Source: Lepidodermella squamata
Lineage: Eukaryota; Gastrotricha
Assembly (NCBI GenBank): GCA_047495785.1
Contig: JBLDXI010000010.1
Coordinates: 1-64,000, forward strand
Length of the DNA stretch: 64,000 bases
Reading direction: 5' to 3'
Shown here: positions 33,201 to 45,339 of the stretch, in pieces
Layout of the letters: each line of letters begins with the position of its first letter
Numbering within the stretch: position 1 is the stretch's first letter
Notes under the pieces: generated by a model
What the model was told of the DNA's origin: nothing
The model's database searches: none
Seen by the model: only the letters and a program-made list of their open reading frames with translations
Program-made: the position numbers and the translations under genes

Positions 33201-36200
33201 CTCCGAATCGGGCAAGTATCGGGTCGGGGACTGCCTCGAGTTCAACCCTACCCGATGGGCCTCTGCACCTCGAGGCGATTCGTAATTTTGGCCAGAGTTT
33301 GCGATACGGCAGTAAATTCATTTTTGAATCAATGCCGCAGTTGATTTCGCTGTGGCTCGACTACGCTCTGGCTGTTCACAATGCGTCGCAACAGCCGCCG
33401 CAGCAGCAGTCGACGTCTAGCATCAACACGGCCCGGCAAACGATGATGAGCATCAACACGGAGGTGAAGGCCATGCTTGGTCCTGTGCCGGCCTATCAGT
33501 TTCTGGTCGCATTTCCGCAGCTGATTTCTAGAATTTGCCACCCGCAACGGGAAACTTCTAGCGTCCTGCTCGAAGTGGCGGCCTATGTGTAAGTTCCAAG
33601 AAATCTATTCTAATTAGCCTAACATATACCCCTAGGCCAAGTACATTTTAGGGATATATGTTGACATATTTTTACATATTGAGCAGTTGATTTGTTAAGG
33701 AGGAGCAAATATTGGGCAGTTGTCAATTTAAGTTCAGACCCATGAAGCTCTTGAAACCCCTAAGAAACCCAAGGAACCCAAAACAAAGTTATTATTTAAA
33801 ATCAAATGAGCTCATGACAAAGCGTACAGGTAGGACGTCAAAACAGCGAAAGCGACGAAACAGCGAAAAATCCTCCCCAAAATGCTGTGTAATGTGCGAT
33901 ATTAAAATCGCTGTTATGTCGCAAATTAGATTTTTCGCTGTTTTGTCGCGTTCGCTGTTTCGGGTATTCGCTGTTATGGCGGTCCGCCAGCGTACAAGGC
34001 TCGGGAATCGAGAATGGCGCGGAAAACAAGCGCCAGAAATACAAAAAAACTAGCAATAGCGACTTTTCGAAGCAATGTCGCGGCATGGAGTTCAGGGAGC
34101 AGATTGTTGATTGGTCCCGCGAACCATCATCGGAGGTCGGAAACGGGACGTGTTTCAAAAACGAGCGTGAGACTTCGTTGTTTTAATGTCAGTTATTAAG
34201 TGTGAAAATTGAGAAAAAATGGGAATGAATTGCAAATTTTGCCACAAAATGCAACAAATTATTCATCAAAATCGAAAATGCTCGATAGCAAATCAGCACA
34301 AAATTGAGAGAATAACATCATCGTTCGAGGGCGAGTTTTCGGCCGTTTTGGTGAGAACTTTGGCAGACCGACAAAACTGCGTAGTCGTGATAGGGCGAAG
34401 GATGGGGCTTGTCGCGAAAATCCTGGGATGATTTATGGCCAAACCTCTGCCTTGTTATTCGTCCATTATTGCAAGCCTGGTATAGACTTGGGAAAACAAC
34501 GTCGGCGAGATCCAGACGGTGCCGCCTCACGCCATCTTCCGGCTTAATTTCAACAATTTGAGATTACGTTGAGTACCAAAGCAAAGGATTCGCTCTTCAT
34601 CATGGGTGTCGAATAACTGGAAGTCTACGACTCGAGTTGTCTTCAGTGAGTGGTTTTTCACTGATGAAATTATCATGCGTCATGCGTCATGGAAATCGCA
34701 TAGTCCAAGATAGGCGGAGTGGACCCAAGACTGTCATTTGCGCTCTTGGGTGAAGCTGATAACGGAACAATTTGACGGATTATGTTAGAAAAATATAGAA
34801 TTTTATGAGCCCTGTGGTGACTGCGAACAAGCTTTTCGAGCTTGTTTGCTAATGAAGAGTTGGCGATTGGCGAAATCGGCTTGCAATCAATCACAAGGAT
34901 TATTAACAATTAGTCAAAGGCGCACTCTAGCCTTGAATCGTTAACACTGAACACTTTAACATGAAAGGGCGAAGATCGGAGTTGACTTTTCGTCGCCATT
35001 TTTTCACGGAAGATACGTTTAAAATGTCGAATAGCTTGTTGAAGAATTCCAATTTGAATTGGAGATCTGTTTCATGTTTAAACTTTTTCTCTTGGAGCAA
35101 TCCTGTTGACTGCGGAAATAACTTGAGTTAGTAATGTTGTGATCGCTCCCGTTGTTGGGGCATAAACGAGGCATGATTTTTACGTCTGAAAACGGCTATT
35201 GCAGCGCATCCACCGCTGCTCCCCCTGATTGGTCATTGAGAATTCGATTTGGTGTACACTTGAGGAGATGAGGCACATCCTGGATTCGATATCGACTCCA
35301 GGAATGCAATTGTGTTGCAGACCTCGGCGCAAAAAATACGTCTTGTATCCTTGATTTTTCCCGCAACCGTCTTTTTCCTTCTATTCCGTTCAAGCATAAA
35401 GCGGGGAAGTGTCGGCGCCTGCCAATTCAGGCAGTGGCAAGGCGACGAGAGGCTCCGCCAACACATCAGCAACAGGTAGGGGAAGCGCCAATCGGGCAAA
35501 CGGCGCGCCGAGAGGGATGAGACGGACGATATGCGCTCGGCTGAATGTGGGAATGTCCGCACCCGGAATTCTGCCGGGTTTAACCCAGTAAATTATGCAG
35601 TACCCGCCGATGTGGGCCTGCAACTGCCTGACGATGTGACGAGCGAAATCAGACTGGTACATGTCTACCTCACCTCTAATGACCAATTCAGGCACTAACC
35701 TGGACAATAACTCGAATGAATAATACGGCTCAACAACAACATCGGCAAAGGAATCACACGAAATTACGATGAAACTGGCTGACGCTGATGAACCGTGGCC
35801 CTTGACAGTAGCAGCCGTCGCACGACTTGCGGCAGGCACTTGTGAATGTGACGTCATTAATAAGGATGCGATCCGCGTCAAATTTGTAGGCGTAGAGCCG
35901 CTCGTGGAGAGGTATCCCGCCTGCGGGAAAGGAAACATTCGCAACGGCTTGCCCAGCCGGCACCCGGCAGAAGGCAGTCAGAGGACAATGTGCGAATCGA
36001 GCGCCATCGAGCGCATTCGCTGACAATAACTGGATGGCTGACGGCGATCACAGCGCCCGGCCCGATCAGACCGAGATACGACAGGGAAAGCCGGTCGCGT
36101 TGCGTGTCCCGCAACAGGAGAGGCATAATGAGTACATAGCATTAGCACATAACGTAAAGGATTGTAATGAGGGCTGTAGTTCGTTGATGCGAGTCAACCC

Positions 36201-37916
36201 CAGATCGTAGAAGCGTTGCGATGTCACGATACATCATTTCACTATCGCGGTATAGAATGATATCATTCTTATTTTAATTTTTAGGATGTCAGCCTATCCG
36301 CAGCAAACTACATGGTTAGCGATAGCTGTTTCTCGTTCAATGTGGCCAACACGGCGAAAGCGCTGTGAAGACTTATTCGCCCGACTGCGCCAGATGAAGC
36401 TCGAACTCAATCAGTTCATATCAGATATCTCACGTCTCACGGATCGCCTGTGCGAAGTCTGCGACAAGTCCACAGATCGCGACCCAGATTCGGACGAATC
36501 AAAGCTCATGCCGCTAAGTGTTGGCCGCGATTTCCGGCAAATGAAACGGCTGGTTGAAGACCAGTCTTTCAGCCGAATCTTGATCCCTCTTCAACACCTA
36601 CTATGGCCTACCCTGCCGACTTCTAGGAAGAATCCACTTCAAAATTCGACCAGTGCCACGCCTCACCAACCGTTTCCGAGTGATGAGATCTATTTCGCTG
36701 GCTTTGGCGATGAGGTCGAGGTGATGCGTTCTCTCCAACGGCCGAAGCGGTTGCTTGTTCGAGGCAGCAATGGCAAATTGTACGGCTTTTTGTGTAAGCC
36801 TAAGGAAGATCTGCGGAAAGACTCGCGTTGGATGGAATATGTCACCGTGGTGAACAGCTTCCTGCGGCGAGATGCCGATGCTAGCCGGCGCCGATTGTCT
36901 ATTCGAACTTTTGCCGTTATTCCCTTGAACGAGGATTGCGGTATCATCGAGTGGGTCGATGACACCCACGGTATCAGACCTATCCTGGTGGATATCTACA
37001 AGGAACGTGGTATTCTGAAAGATCATAAATTTCTCATTTCGTGCAAACTCCCGGCCGATGCGCCTCTCAGTGAGAAATTGAAAGTTTTCAGGGTGAGAGT
37101 CGCCTTAAGTTTTTTGATGATTTAATCCCTCATTTTTTTCAGACGAGACTTCTCCCAACACATCCGCCCGTGCTTGGAGACTGGTTCCGGCGAACCTGGT
37201 TTGCCGACGCTTCGGCGTGGCACGAGGCCAGGCTCGCATTTTCGCGCTCAGCCGCTGTTATGAGTATAGCCGGCTACATCCTCGGCCTGGGCGATCGCCA
37301 CGGCGAGAACATTCTCATCGACAAAAAATCTGGCGAAGTTGTGCACGTCGATTTCAGTTGTTTGTTCAACAAAGCCGACGCTTTTGAATATCCTGAAGTT
37401 GTGCCCTTCCGCCTCACCCATAACATGACTCATGCTATGGTACTGATTTTAATAAAAATGTGATTTTTTGTTGATTTTTTGTTCTATTTCAGGGCCCGAC
37501 TGGGTACGAGGGCGTGTTTCGAAAGGCGTGTGAGGTGACGATGCGAATCGCGCGGCATCATTCAGACGCGCTGATGATTGTCCTCAAGTCATTTGTCCAC
37601 GACCCGCTCGTTGAATGGCAAAAACCGGCCCAGGCCAACAAAGCCAAACCCAGAGACCAGTCCGGAGCTGACAATGGCGAAATTGTCAATTCACAGGCTG
37701 TAAAGTAAGTTTTGAATATTATACAATTCGCGGTTATTTTCGTCTTTTTCTACCAGAGTTCTCAATGATGCGCGAAATCGTCTGAAAGGCTGTGTTACGA
37801 CTTCTTCTATGGATTTGCCGCTCTCTATCGAGGGCCATGTCAACTATGTGATTCGGCAGGCGACAGATGACAGCAACCTCGCCCGCATGTATATTGGCTG
37901 GGGCCCGCAAATGTAG
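21263..37916 (+). CDS. ATR: ATR checkpoint kinase (PIKK family)
   Basis: Eleven exons join to 2737 residues (human 2644): 21263-21318, 21377-21606, 21659-21832, 21882-22172, 22291-23874, 26051-28019, 31156-33588, 36285-37092, 37143-37439, 37493-37704, 37757-37916. All introns are GT-AG and the total is a whole number of codons. Exons 1-6 encode HEAT repeats, exon 7 the FAT domain (ending LISRICHP), exons 8-10 the kinase: SLQRPKRLLVRGSNGKLYGF P-loop region, CKPKEDLRKD lysine region, catalytic loop GLGDRHGENI and activation segment HVDFSCLFNK. Exon 11 carries the FATC (LPLSIEGHVNYVIRQATDD...MYIGWGPQM). ATR senses RPA-coated single-stranded DNA via ATRIP and phosphorylates CHK1. The kinase looks active. 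Exon 1 is the least certain. A poly(A) signal is at 38059. Confidence 0.95.
24250..24570 (-). pseudogene. LINE (Jockey/CR1-like) reverse transcriptase fragment
   Basis: Reads FADDAL...ISAWCDKWRLELNLLKCEVMVFGN...SLKYLGVTLTPRLSWDEH, which covers the RT catalytic FADD box and the thumb-region motifs W.L.LN..K and KYLGV.L. About 110 residues remain, with no EN domain or poly(A) tail. Confidence 0.8.
24608..24958 (-). pseudogene. pogo/Tigger-like DDE transposase, C-terminal fragment
   Basis: Encodes FTKSGNMRQPTFEQVCSWIVRAW, then VITDSFKSCSVT and DGSED, the characteristic tail after the DDE domain of pogo/Tigger-type transposases (SFKxCGI...DGSED). The DDE core is missing. Probably a one-ended insertion remnant. 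Confidence 0.78.
25020..25280 (-). pseudogene. Second LINE reverse transcriptase fragment
   Basis: Reads LQDRLVKFCSWFTRLNSLKLNPDKSQFMVSS, the RT palm-to-thumb block W...N.L.LN..KS, then continues in a CR1/Jockey-like manner. It differs in sequence from the fragment at 24250-24570, so it is a separate insertion. Confidence 0.7.
25621..25881 (-). pseudogene. Penelope-like reverse transcriptase fragment
   Basis: Contains TADISDMYNQIPINEAL and, after about 45 residues, FDGKWYTQIKGIAMRANLS. These resemble the RT motifs T.D...LY..IP and YxQ..GxAMG of Penelope-like elements and related RTs. About 86 residues remain. Confidence 0.55.
28409..28609. repeat. 88-bp fold-back repeat in ATR intron 6
   Basis: Arms 28409-28496 and 28522-28609 are reverse complements with one mismatch and a 25-bp spacer. 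In transcribed ATR pre-mRNA this would form a long hairpin. It is probably a fold-back MITE. Confidence 0.93.
28966..30547 (-). pseudogene. Antisense transposon-derived gene in ATR intron 6, decayed
   Basis: The upstream part (30225-30547) reads FIRPKHHYLLHLAAQMIALGP and TMRFEAYHAILK, a block (KxHxLxHY...GP...W.MRFE..H) seen in a widespread animal transposon-derived protein. GVEYRVGDAVVVGD follows (30085-30235), also typical. After in-frame stops, three exons join in phase 0: 29666-29884, 29257-29355 and 28966-29181. The last has a Cys-rich zinc-binding-like module (CRLCFRLFEAGQAGW, then CSICSFWFCSKKC). Donors GTAGGC and GTAAGT and acceptors TTTCAG, CATAAAG and GATTATAG support splicing. Whether the three-exon part is a live small gene or debris of the same element is unclear. 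Confidence 0.5.
33836..33963. repeat. Imperfect 35-bp inverted repeat built from AACAGCGAA motifs
   Basis: Left arm 33836-33871 and right arm 33929-33963 pair almost fully. Each contains two AACAGCGAA-type motifs. It lies in ATR intron 7, probably a small MITE end or fold-back. Confidence 0.75.
34900..36240 (-). other. GC-rich island with broken minus-strand frames in ATR intron 7
   Basis: GC content is visibly higher here, especially 35400-36130, than in the flanking intron. Long minus-strand frames lie at 35390-35944, 35754-36026 and 35878-36126. They read as parts of one protein broken by frameshifts: RDRLSLSYLGLIGPGAVIAV, then HERLYAYKFDADRILINDV, then DMYQSDFARHIVRQLQAHIG. I recognise no family. 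The codon-like structure and abrupt composition change point to an inserted element or an endogenous viral remnant, unproven. Confidence 0.4.
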
Positions 37917-38246
37917 CCCCTGCGCGTGTTTTTTTTTGTTTTACCTCCCGCAATCTCTGTATATCAAGACTTTCAATTCTTAACAAACACCGATCATTCC
38001 TTGCCGGTACATAGATTATATTATTCAAGCGCTGAAATTTTAATGCTATCGAGAAAATAATAAAAGACGTAAAAATGTTTCAAATAATGGCTTTTATTGA
38101 GCACAACAAACAAGTGCAAGTAATTTATCATCATTTCCATGCCTTAATTTCAGCATTTCAAACAAAAAAAGAGAGATCAAAGTGATAAAGCAAAATGTTT
38201 AAATGAGCTTATGGAAGTCAAGACTTTTCAAGGCTTGGATTTTTTT

Positions 38247-41200
38247 TCAGATGAGGAATCGCTCATCGACGCCGGTTTTCAGGGCGACGTTCTTCTCACC
38301 GTAATTGGCGCGTATCGTTATTAAAAGTTTGCTCACTACGTACGTAGTAAGACCAGCAATAGTGGCGTCACTGGCGAACATGTCGATGACGCAAAACAGC
38401 AGCAGTTCAAACAACACGAGCGTCAACTCATGGCCGAGTAGGAGTACATTTTCAAAAGATCGGCCGTCATCTGTGAAATGATTAATCATAAAGTTGGTAC
38501 AATAATAAAAAAAATACAAACCTTCATAGAAAATCATGCCCTCGGGAGAACGAACGCATTCGATGTCGAATAAATTCTCAAGAAATGACTTCTTAGTTCT
38601 GAGAACTGCCCCGCTGTTAGCGCCGTTTTTCTCAACTTCGGTTGAGATGAAGTATTTAAGGTGTTCCTGAGCTGCAGAGAGAGCTGTATAATCGGTAGAA
38701 GCGTGACCAGGGGTGTTGCGAACACTTCGCTGCTTCGAGCCAGTAGCTTGTCTAATTTGAAGAAGATACGCGTCAATCGTAGTTCGAACTCGAGCCGGAA
38801 CCATGATTTCGAAAGTTCGCTGGGCACTCCCAAACAATCCACCCTGAGGGCTTTCGTCTTTCTACAATGGAACTCAAGTTTTACTTGAAAAATTCAAAAA
38901 TAATCGATTTACAGCTTCGGATTGGAGGAATTCAGTCAGTTCTTTCTGGTTCGTATCTGCGTGACCGTGAAGGAGTCTTCCATGAATATAGTACCCATGC
39001 CTCTGTTCGGAAAGCATGAAAACACTGATATTCGAGAGCGCGCACAAATCCACGAAATTTCGGGCCGAATCCTCGACAAATCGTTCGTAGATGAAAATGA
39101 AGAAAATCCACTGGGCGAAAGCTAAAATAAATTGATAAATGAAGTGTCGATATAGGATGTCAAATTACTTACCAAACAAGACGTACATCGCACTTGTAAT
39201 GCCAAATCTGAGGACTCGGCGAATCTCACTGTGATAGTATTTGGGCGAAAGGTTCGTTTCAGTGTACGGATCTCCGGTAGCCAAGTTGCCAAGACCGACG
39301 AATTCGATCAGCATCATCACTACAATAATTTGAATGACCGGATTAGTCCGGCGGCATACTTGAAGTTCGTTCCATTCGTTTCCGATAAACAGAGTTCGCC
39401 AAACTGAAATAGGCTGTACCACCTCGCGAACGGGTGGTTTAATGTCAGCGCTAGGTCTAGGCTGGCGGTTGACAACGGAACCTCGAGCTACTGGGGTTGC
39501 TGTGCCGGAAGGAGTGTTAGGACCCCCAGCACCAGATGACAACGAAACCACCTGTGACAGTTTCGGCTGCTCCCAATCCAGAAAGAAAATATCAATAGTG
39601 GACTGTTGAATGATGATTTGAAGGCAATGAATCAGTTTGCAAACGCAGGCTAGAACCGCAACAAGGATGAATCCTCTCTCGCCATCTTCTTTAGCCGGAA
39701 GCATGAAAACCGCGAAATTTTGAAATTTGTAAGCGATCAAGTACCAAATACTAATAGCCAATGCCACAATGGACAATATATTTCCGCAACCTGCGATCAG
39801 CAGCATAATACTGGGTAAAATGCATGCGCCCTGGTCGCAATCTCCGCCTCTTCGTTGAAACCAGCCGTACAGTTTGATGCCAACATAAAATCCAGCAGCA
39901 ATCAGAGAAATCAGCAACATTCGAACAATGTCATCAAACGTGGCACCTGAACCCTCGTATGTGACTGAGAATTCAATATCTAGCATCGAATTTTGATTCG
40001 ATAAGAACACATCACTATACGTGATTTGAAGCTGAGGTGGCAAAATCGCGTCAGTGCCGTTTACTCGAACTAACAGAGTGACTTTGGAGGCGTAGCGTAT
40101 GGTCTCAATAGGGCCATCCCTGGAGCCTTCGAATCGCCGGAGGCTGTCTCGATCGACCATAAAAAACCGAGCTATGTAGTTTTTAGCATCTTGTCCAAAT
40201 GGACTGGTCATTTTCACAGGAACGCTGAATTTCTTTAAAATGTTGCGCTGGCCACCAGCGGTTTCATCTCGCTCCGGAAACACAATATCTAAACATAAGG
40301 CGATCAATCATGAGAAATCGACTAGTGAAGTTACGTGGACTTACACATCTGATAATACTTGGTTTCAAAAGAACGCCATAAATCTCGCGCAGGAATTTTA
40401 CAGGTGCTCTTATAATTGACACCAAATCCAAGCCAGGCTATCAGGGAATCGGAAATTGACATTATTAAATCATTACATTCCGTTCAAATATTTACCATCA
40501 GGAAATCTTTGTTTATTAAAACAAAGCTGGAGAAAGCCATCAGATGCGTTTTTCCATCCTTCAAATGAGCCGTTTATGTTGAAAACTGCGGCCTTTAGAA
40601 CAAAAATAATACATCTAGCAATTCCAACCATAAATGAGACTTACTCTAAGGTCTAGATAAGAATATATATTCCCTGCTGCATACAGTTCTCTAGTTCTAT
40701 CGGCAACAAAATTGACGGGCGGAAGTCTTGTTTCGCTTTCAGCGTCAGTGATTATCATGCTAAATTAACGATATAGGTATCATGCTATAAACACTTTATC
40801 ATATACTTATGCCGAACACTTACTTCGTAAACGTATTAGGATTGCAAAGTTTCTCTGTGCGGTCGAGGTCACCGGAAGATCCACGAAGAGTACACAGATT
40901 GGCAACTAAGCTACATGAAGAGCTTTTCGAAATCTAGAATAGATGCATGGTTAAAATATATAGGAAATATAGTAAAATGTGCAACCGACTTTAGTGCACA
41001 AGGTGCGCGAAGTAACCAAACGATAATAGTCCATGTAGTAAGCCGACGTGATCCGATTATTTGTCTAAATGGGTACATCAGGTAATGTCATCAAATGAAA
41101 ATAATAAATTAGGCCTTCTTACTAGACCAATAGCTATGCTGGTTTGACTTTGTGCCTCTTGGCGATACGATTCGTCGATCCTCAGACAAAACGAAGGCTA

Positions 41201-41960
41201 AAATAGAATAGTTTTCCAAATACCGAATACACTTCTCAAATTCATACCACAGGCACGCCCGAAGGAGGGTTGCACTCCCTAGACCAGATATCAATGCAGC
41301 TCGCTTGAACCTCAAAACTTAAATTAGGAGCGCTGCATGGAACACATGCTGTCTTTCGTTCATTGGGGACGTATCCTCTTGAGCACTGCACGCATTTTCT
41401 GCGACTAAGTATCTCGCCATTAAACTCACTTTCGACTGAGAGAAGTGACATGTAAGGACAAATCAATCAAGAAAACCGAAACCAACCATTTATGTAGCCA
41501 ACTGGGCAATCACATCGCCCGTCACGAGCGGCAGGACTTTCGGCTGGACAATCGATACAGGTGCTATACATCGATATCTATGAATCAGATTATCTTGATA
41601 ATAAACAAGTAATCTAGAGATTGCAAGGCCTTACCACTTGCTTGTCAGCGCTAGGACAAATTTCACATCTCTGGACATCGAAAGATGAGGAATTTTGGCG
41701 ATAACCAGGACGGCAAACGCAATTCAAGCCTGTAAGAAACAGTTAATGGTAATAACTTGTTGGTCAAAATAAGTATTACTAGAGTTTGCTGTCCACTGAT
41801 CCGGACCACACGGCTGACAGAGCATAGTGCTCGTCTCAAAGAATTGAATGATACCACAGGACGACGGTTCAATATAGTTAGTTCCAGCAGCGAAAGTATG
41901 GTAAATTCTCAATATTGTAATAAATATTGACAAGATGCTGAACTCGACGAATCCAGCCAT
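38247..41960 (-). CDS. TMEM67: Meckelin, ciliary transition-zone membrane protein
   Basis: The start is the ATG at 41960 with a signal-like segment (FSILSIFITILRIYHTFAAG). Cys-rich ectodomain exons follow: 41780-41960, 41635-41729, and others near 41493-41579 and 41242-41428, with meckelin-like LNCVCRPGY and CDCPVGY. An exon at about 40355-40460 has SLIAWLGFGVNYKSTC. Then come exons 39173-40288 (beta-rich domain, first membrane span, DWEQPK), 38913-39121 (YERFVEDSARNFVDLC, SNISVF, GYYIHG, HGHADTN), 38522-38843 and 38247-38470 (VLLLGHELTLVLFELLLFC, ending VDERFLI). Meckelin sits at the ciliary transition zone with MKS/B9 proteins. Some exons at 40350-41240 are unresolved. The 51-nt intron 38471-38521 has no stop in frame. 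Confidence 0.92.
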
Positions 41961-43348
41961 GTCTTACGGAGAGCGTAAATCCAAAAGCAACTCAGGATCC
42001 GATGAAGCCAAAACATGGAACAGGAAAAACCGTTGTACAAGGACGCCATAATTTAAAATTTTTTGATTTTGCACATAAATAATTAAAATAATTTTTGGGT
42101 GATAGTATATTTATATTTGTCAAAATCGGATGGAATTGCCGCTAAAATGGGCTATCGGGCAGCTGATTAGGCGATAAAAAGCAGAGGACGATGGACTGAG
42201 TTCTCACCTACAGGCCGTCCTCCTGTTTGTCCTTGATTTCCGCACAAAATGCGGTTGCTAGCTAACCTGCCGTGCACACGGCTCAGCTCGCTAGCTATGG
42301 TTTTTTCGGTCGAGTTTTTTTGTTTCTATCTCCGGCCTCCGGTATACGAGTTGGCTTTCCATCTCATCATTGGTTTTGTCCCATCAGTAATACCCTAGCC
42401 ATTATTTTCAGAGGCAATGTATATCAAATCATTTGGTATTAAATATACATATTAGATTTTGATTTTATGTTTTAAGCTTCGTGTTGCTGCCCTGAGTTAA
42501 CATGAATTCCACGAAAGAAGAGCGTGGTAGCCCTGCTATAGTTGGCTAACAGGAAGCTACCTATTTTTCTTTCCTTTTGCTAATTGTAAAAATTATATTT
42601 TTTAACCGATGGGACCTTCGTTTGCTTCGTTGCAGTGGCCAGTTTAAATCTCGTGCCACTAAAATGATTTTATGGAATATGGAATATATAAAATGCTATA
42701 CGGGGGATTGTGCTGGTCATATTCTTCAGAGTATATTTTCCACCTGTTTTCCTCTCTTTAGCCTCATGTCTCTCTCTGATACATATCAATTGTAAATAAA
42801 TTGATGATCTTTTAATGTTTCTCGGTCGATGGTGGTGTAGTTTGGTAGTTCAAATGCTTGGTGTCCTGGTTTACTATGAGCATTGACGAATTAGAAGAAA
42901 CGCTCGATCATGATGCATGACACATGGTCATGTATCCTATTACTAGATCTTGGTTGGCACAGGTGATATGTGACGCATTTCACTGCCGAAGGGAACACTT
43001 TTTGGCAATCAATACTTCGAAGTTTTCTTGTATGAATGGGGAAGGGGCACGGCATCTGCCGCTGATTTTAGATTTAACGTTGCTTCCGAAAAATATCCCA
43101 ATTCGGTTTGCTGACTTGCGTCATGGTTTCTGATGGGATAAGATTTAGCGTGCAGTGTTGGTATTAGGCGCGTGTTAAACGTCCAGGTCATCTGAATAAG
43201 TATATCAATTAAAAATAATCCATCTGTTGGAGATCCGCTGCATGCTGTATAAATTAATGACTTAGCTTTACTTTCTATCGAATAGATTTTCCCGTAATTA
43301 AACCAGACCTGCTGAAGTGGCGGATGAGCATTGAGCTTGGTGAGGAGC
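41961..43348. other. Intergenic interval between meckelin and the THAP gene
   Basis: Divergent genes flank it, so it must contain both promoters. It is AT-rich with a small hairpin near 42188-42228. I see no coding exon or RNA gene. A minus-strand frame at 43009-43458 overlaps the THAP first exon on the other strand and shows no domain. Confidence 0.45.
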
Positions 43349-44980
43349 ATGCCTTCCTGCCGCGTCAGCGAATGCAGTAATCGGTCTGGAGGCGGCGTTC
43401 GGCTCTTTAGCATTCCAAAGCGATCAAGAGATATTGACATCGCGAAGAAATGGCTCAAAAGTGTCTGGTAAAATTTTCAATTTTGTGCCCGGTGTGGCGG
43501 ATTAAATCATTTCTGAATTCCAGGGACAAAGAACTGGATGACGAGCAATTCGCATTGTTGATGAAAGAAGAATTTCGTGTTTGTGCTGAACATTTCGTAG
43601 AATCAGATTTTGACGCTCGAGGCAAGCTTAAAGCAGATGCTGTACCCAGTCGATTTCCTTGGAACGGGGGCCAACAACGGGTTTCTTCTGTCAGGTTTGA
43701 TGATAAAATTCACTTATGGCGTATTCTATTATTTTATTTTACTTGAAGCAAATCTAAATCACTGCCAACGGAACACAAGCCCAATGGCGCGTTAGTGAAT
43801 AAACTCACCCGAGCGTTAAAAGCCGCTGAATCGCTCGTGGATGGGGAAATTAAGGACATTGATAGATGGTGAGAAACCTTTTCCCCCCTCGGTTCTTTCC
43901 TCATGGCTCGTTATTTTAGGATTCTTCAACTCGAAGCTCAGGTTGACCATCTGAGAAGTAAGCGTGAAAAACTTGTGCAACACAAAACTGAGCTCGGCCG
44001 CTCGCTCGGTTCCTCCTCCTCCTCCTCCTCAATGTCTGCTGTCGTTAAATCGGAAGCGGGACAATCTTCGCTGAGCACCGCGAACAATTTTGTTATGAAT
44101 AACGGAACAAACGTGGCTAATAATAACACTAACTCTAATTATAATTTTATCAATTCAAATCCTGGTGAATCTCTATTCTTGTCAAATGATTATTCGACTA
44201 CAGTCGGTGGCGAGGACGGAGAGTCGGATGATACTGCTGCCGTTGAACAATTGATACGGCGAGGCAAGGGCGGCAAATTGCTTCGACGATCGGCTGACGA
44301 GGCGTTGTCGCTGACCTCGGTGGAAAGATACTCAACATACGGCAACAATAACGGCAGCGCGAGTCATCACCTGTTTCTGCCGCCCGTGCCTACGCCGCCG
44401 GAGAGTACTGAGGCGGCCGCCGCGAACCTAACTACTGCTAGTAGCTGCACTTTGCCAGCTGAGCAAAGTGGCTACCCGTCGTCTGCTGCTTCATCGCCCG
44501 CTCATCATCATCATCATCATCGCCAATTCGCCACGCGGCGCAAAAATTTGAAACCTACACGTCGAATCGATTTGACATCAGCAGCGCCTGCGACTTGCTT
44601 CACGTCGTCGTCGGCCGGTGATAACTTTAGCGATGAGAAAAAGTGAGTTGTTTTATGCACTAATCGATCAATGTAAACCTATCCGGTTAAGCGCGCGCGC
44701 GTGCGTGTGATGAGTGCATTTAGCGCCCTTCATCAGCCTAACTCACCTACGATGATGATAATGTTTTTCTCGTCGCTTTTTCTGTAGCCCGCTGCCAAGC
44801 AGCAGTACTGTGACGAGCGCGAGCCCTGATGATGAGCCGATGGCCCTGAGTAATAATCATGACGCGGGCAGCATGGAATGCGGCGACGATGAGGACGCGT
44901 CTTGCGGCCAACGACAATGTGATTTGACTTCATTCTCCTCTCAGAGCCACTATACTACTACTACTACTACAACTAAATGA
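43349..44980 (+). CDS. THAP-domain DNA-binding protein with coiled coil and low-complexity tail
   Basis: Exons 43349-43467, 43524-43694, 43749-43868, 43920-44642 and 44788-44980 give 441 residues. Residues 1-85 are a C2CH THAP finger: MPSCRVSECSNRSGGGVRLF with CxxxxC, then KKWLKSV, CAEHFVESDF and AVPSRFPW (the AVPxxF box). The first exon is short and easy to miss. A helical coiled-coil segment follows (WILQLEAQVDHLRSKREKL), then Ser, Asn and His runs (HHHHHH) and an acidic, Thr-rich end. THAP fingers bind DNA, and some derive from P-element transposase. Here no transposase domain remains, so it is probably a host transcription factor. A (GC)n-rich segment lies in the last intron. Confidence 0.82.
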
Positions 44981-45339
44981 AGGAAATTATAATATACGTA
45001 TATTTTTGCCGAAATGCCAAAGATTGACGCTCGATGTGTAAAAAAATTATTTTTTCGCGAAAACGTGGTGAAATATTGTTATTTTATTATTGCTGGTATA
45101 TAAATCGATTGCACTCGCCGATTTTATTTTCGTATTATTAACTGTAAAAATTATTCATTACCTCTCGTGTCTCTCTCTATTTTATGATGAAATATTACAT
45201 ACAGCAGTAGTGATTGATGATAATATATATTTTATTTTTTTCGCGCTCTCGGAAAAGAACAACAGTAAAATTGTGTTTCTTCGTCAGATATTTTCGACCC
45301 GTTCAGCTCGAATTCAATTTTCTTATTTTTAGAGCCGTC

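Noticed and set aside
43009-43458. 149-residue minus-strand frame opposite the THAP first exon
   Set aside because: No domain, and the other strand encodes a clear THAP finger with splice sites.
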